Origin: Nannocystis sp.
GTDB taxonomy: Bacteria > Myxococcota_A > Polyangia > Nannocystales > Nannocystaceae
NCBI GenBank assembly: GCA_016712315.1
Contig: JADJRG010000013.1
Coordinates: 868,001 to 932,000 of the forward strand
Direction: 5' to 3'
Length of the DNA: 64,000 nucleotides
Part shown: positions 62,860 through 64,000 of the stretch, piece after piece
How positions within the stretch are numbered: position 1 is the first letter of the stretch
Layout: every line of letters starts with the position of its first letter
Notes under the pieces: generated by a model
The model's input: the letters and a program-made list of their open reading frames with translations, nothing else
The model's database searches: none
Told to the model about the DNA's origin: nothing
Position numbers and translations under genes: made by a program

Positions 62860-64000
<1,141 letters not shown>

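Overview
The window is very GC-rich bacterial chromosome, and everything points to a myxobacterium, most likely Nannocystaceae-like. The signs are Cys-rich repeat arrays of the CGDG...EECDDGN type, a MopE-like/choice-of-anchor lipoprotein, Ser/Thr/Asp-rich linkers behind lipoboxes, C-terminal tails of MYXO-CTERM style, and a Hanks-type kinase. The species assignment is inference. No phage, insertion sequence, CRISPR array, tRNA or biosynthetic cluster was seen.

Layout. 0-9.7 kb: end of an ArsA-like ATPase, a surface barrel protein, a ZIP-like His-rich transporter, a metzincin-like secreted protein, a membrane Ser/Thr kinase, a universal stress protein, a secreted trypsin-like protease and an 11-repeat Cys-rich lipoprotein. 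9.7-18 kb: nagZ, a HIT protein, a large anchor lipoprotein, and an operon of hemE, a redox-dead TlpA-like lipoprotein and an MscS channel. 18-22.5 kb: a DUF2252 lipoprotein, an outer-membrane barrel and a lamin-tail lipoprotein. 22.5-28 kb: a sigma-54 response regulator, an orphan MboII-type DNA methyltransferase and the translation cluster rpsB-tsf-pyrH-frr. 28-46 kb: lipoproteins, a VIT/VWA protein, a VTT membrane protein, a methyltransferase, pcnB, a radical-SAM-derived protein, a TMTC-like glycosyltransferase with TPRs, a SNF2 helicase, an M28 peptidase and a PpiC-HupE pair. 46-58 kb: a PstS-like protein paired with a histidine kinase, an asparaginase-ankyrin fusion, a porin, a polar amino-acid ABC transporter, a nucleoside phosphorylase, fmt and a DUF4388-like protein. 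58-64 kb: a DUF2147 protein, a phospholipase-D/cardiolipin synthase, a tusA-dsrE-kinase operon, and the 3' part of an rRNA operon (5S and part of 23S, minus strand, 16S beyond the right edge).

How the parts work together. Housekeeping modules (translation, haem, peptidoglycan recycling, rRNA) are interspersed with many single-gene secreted or lipoprotein units. Signalling is mostly of orphan type: two histidine kinases lack an adjacent regulator, but each is translationally close to a sensor-like partner (a PstS-like protein; TusA/DsrE sulfur-relay proteins).

The most striking non-gene signal is a recurring -10-like hexamer TAnnnT that ends only 6-10 nt before the start codon of 13 genes, mostly ones without a Shine-Dalgarno sequence. 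This suggests that leaderless transcription is common here. In contrast rpsB, tsf, pyrH, frr and fmt carry clear Shine-Dalgarno sites. Gene ends frequently carry perfect GC-rich inverted repeats without T-tracts.
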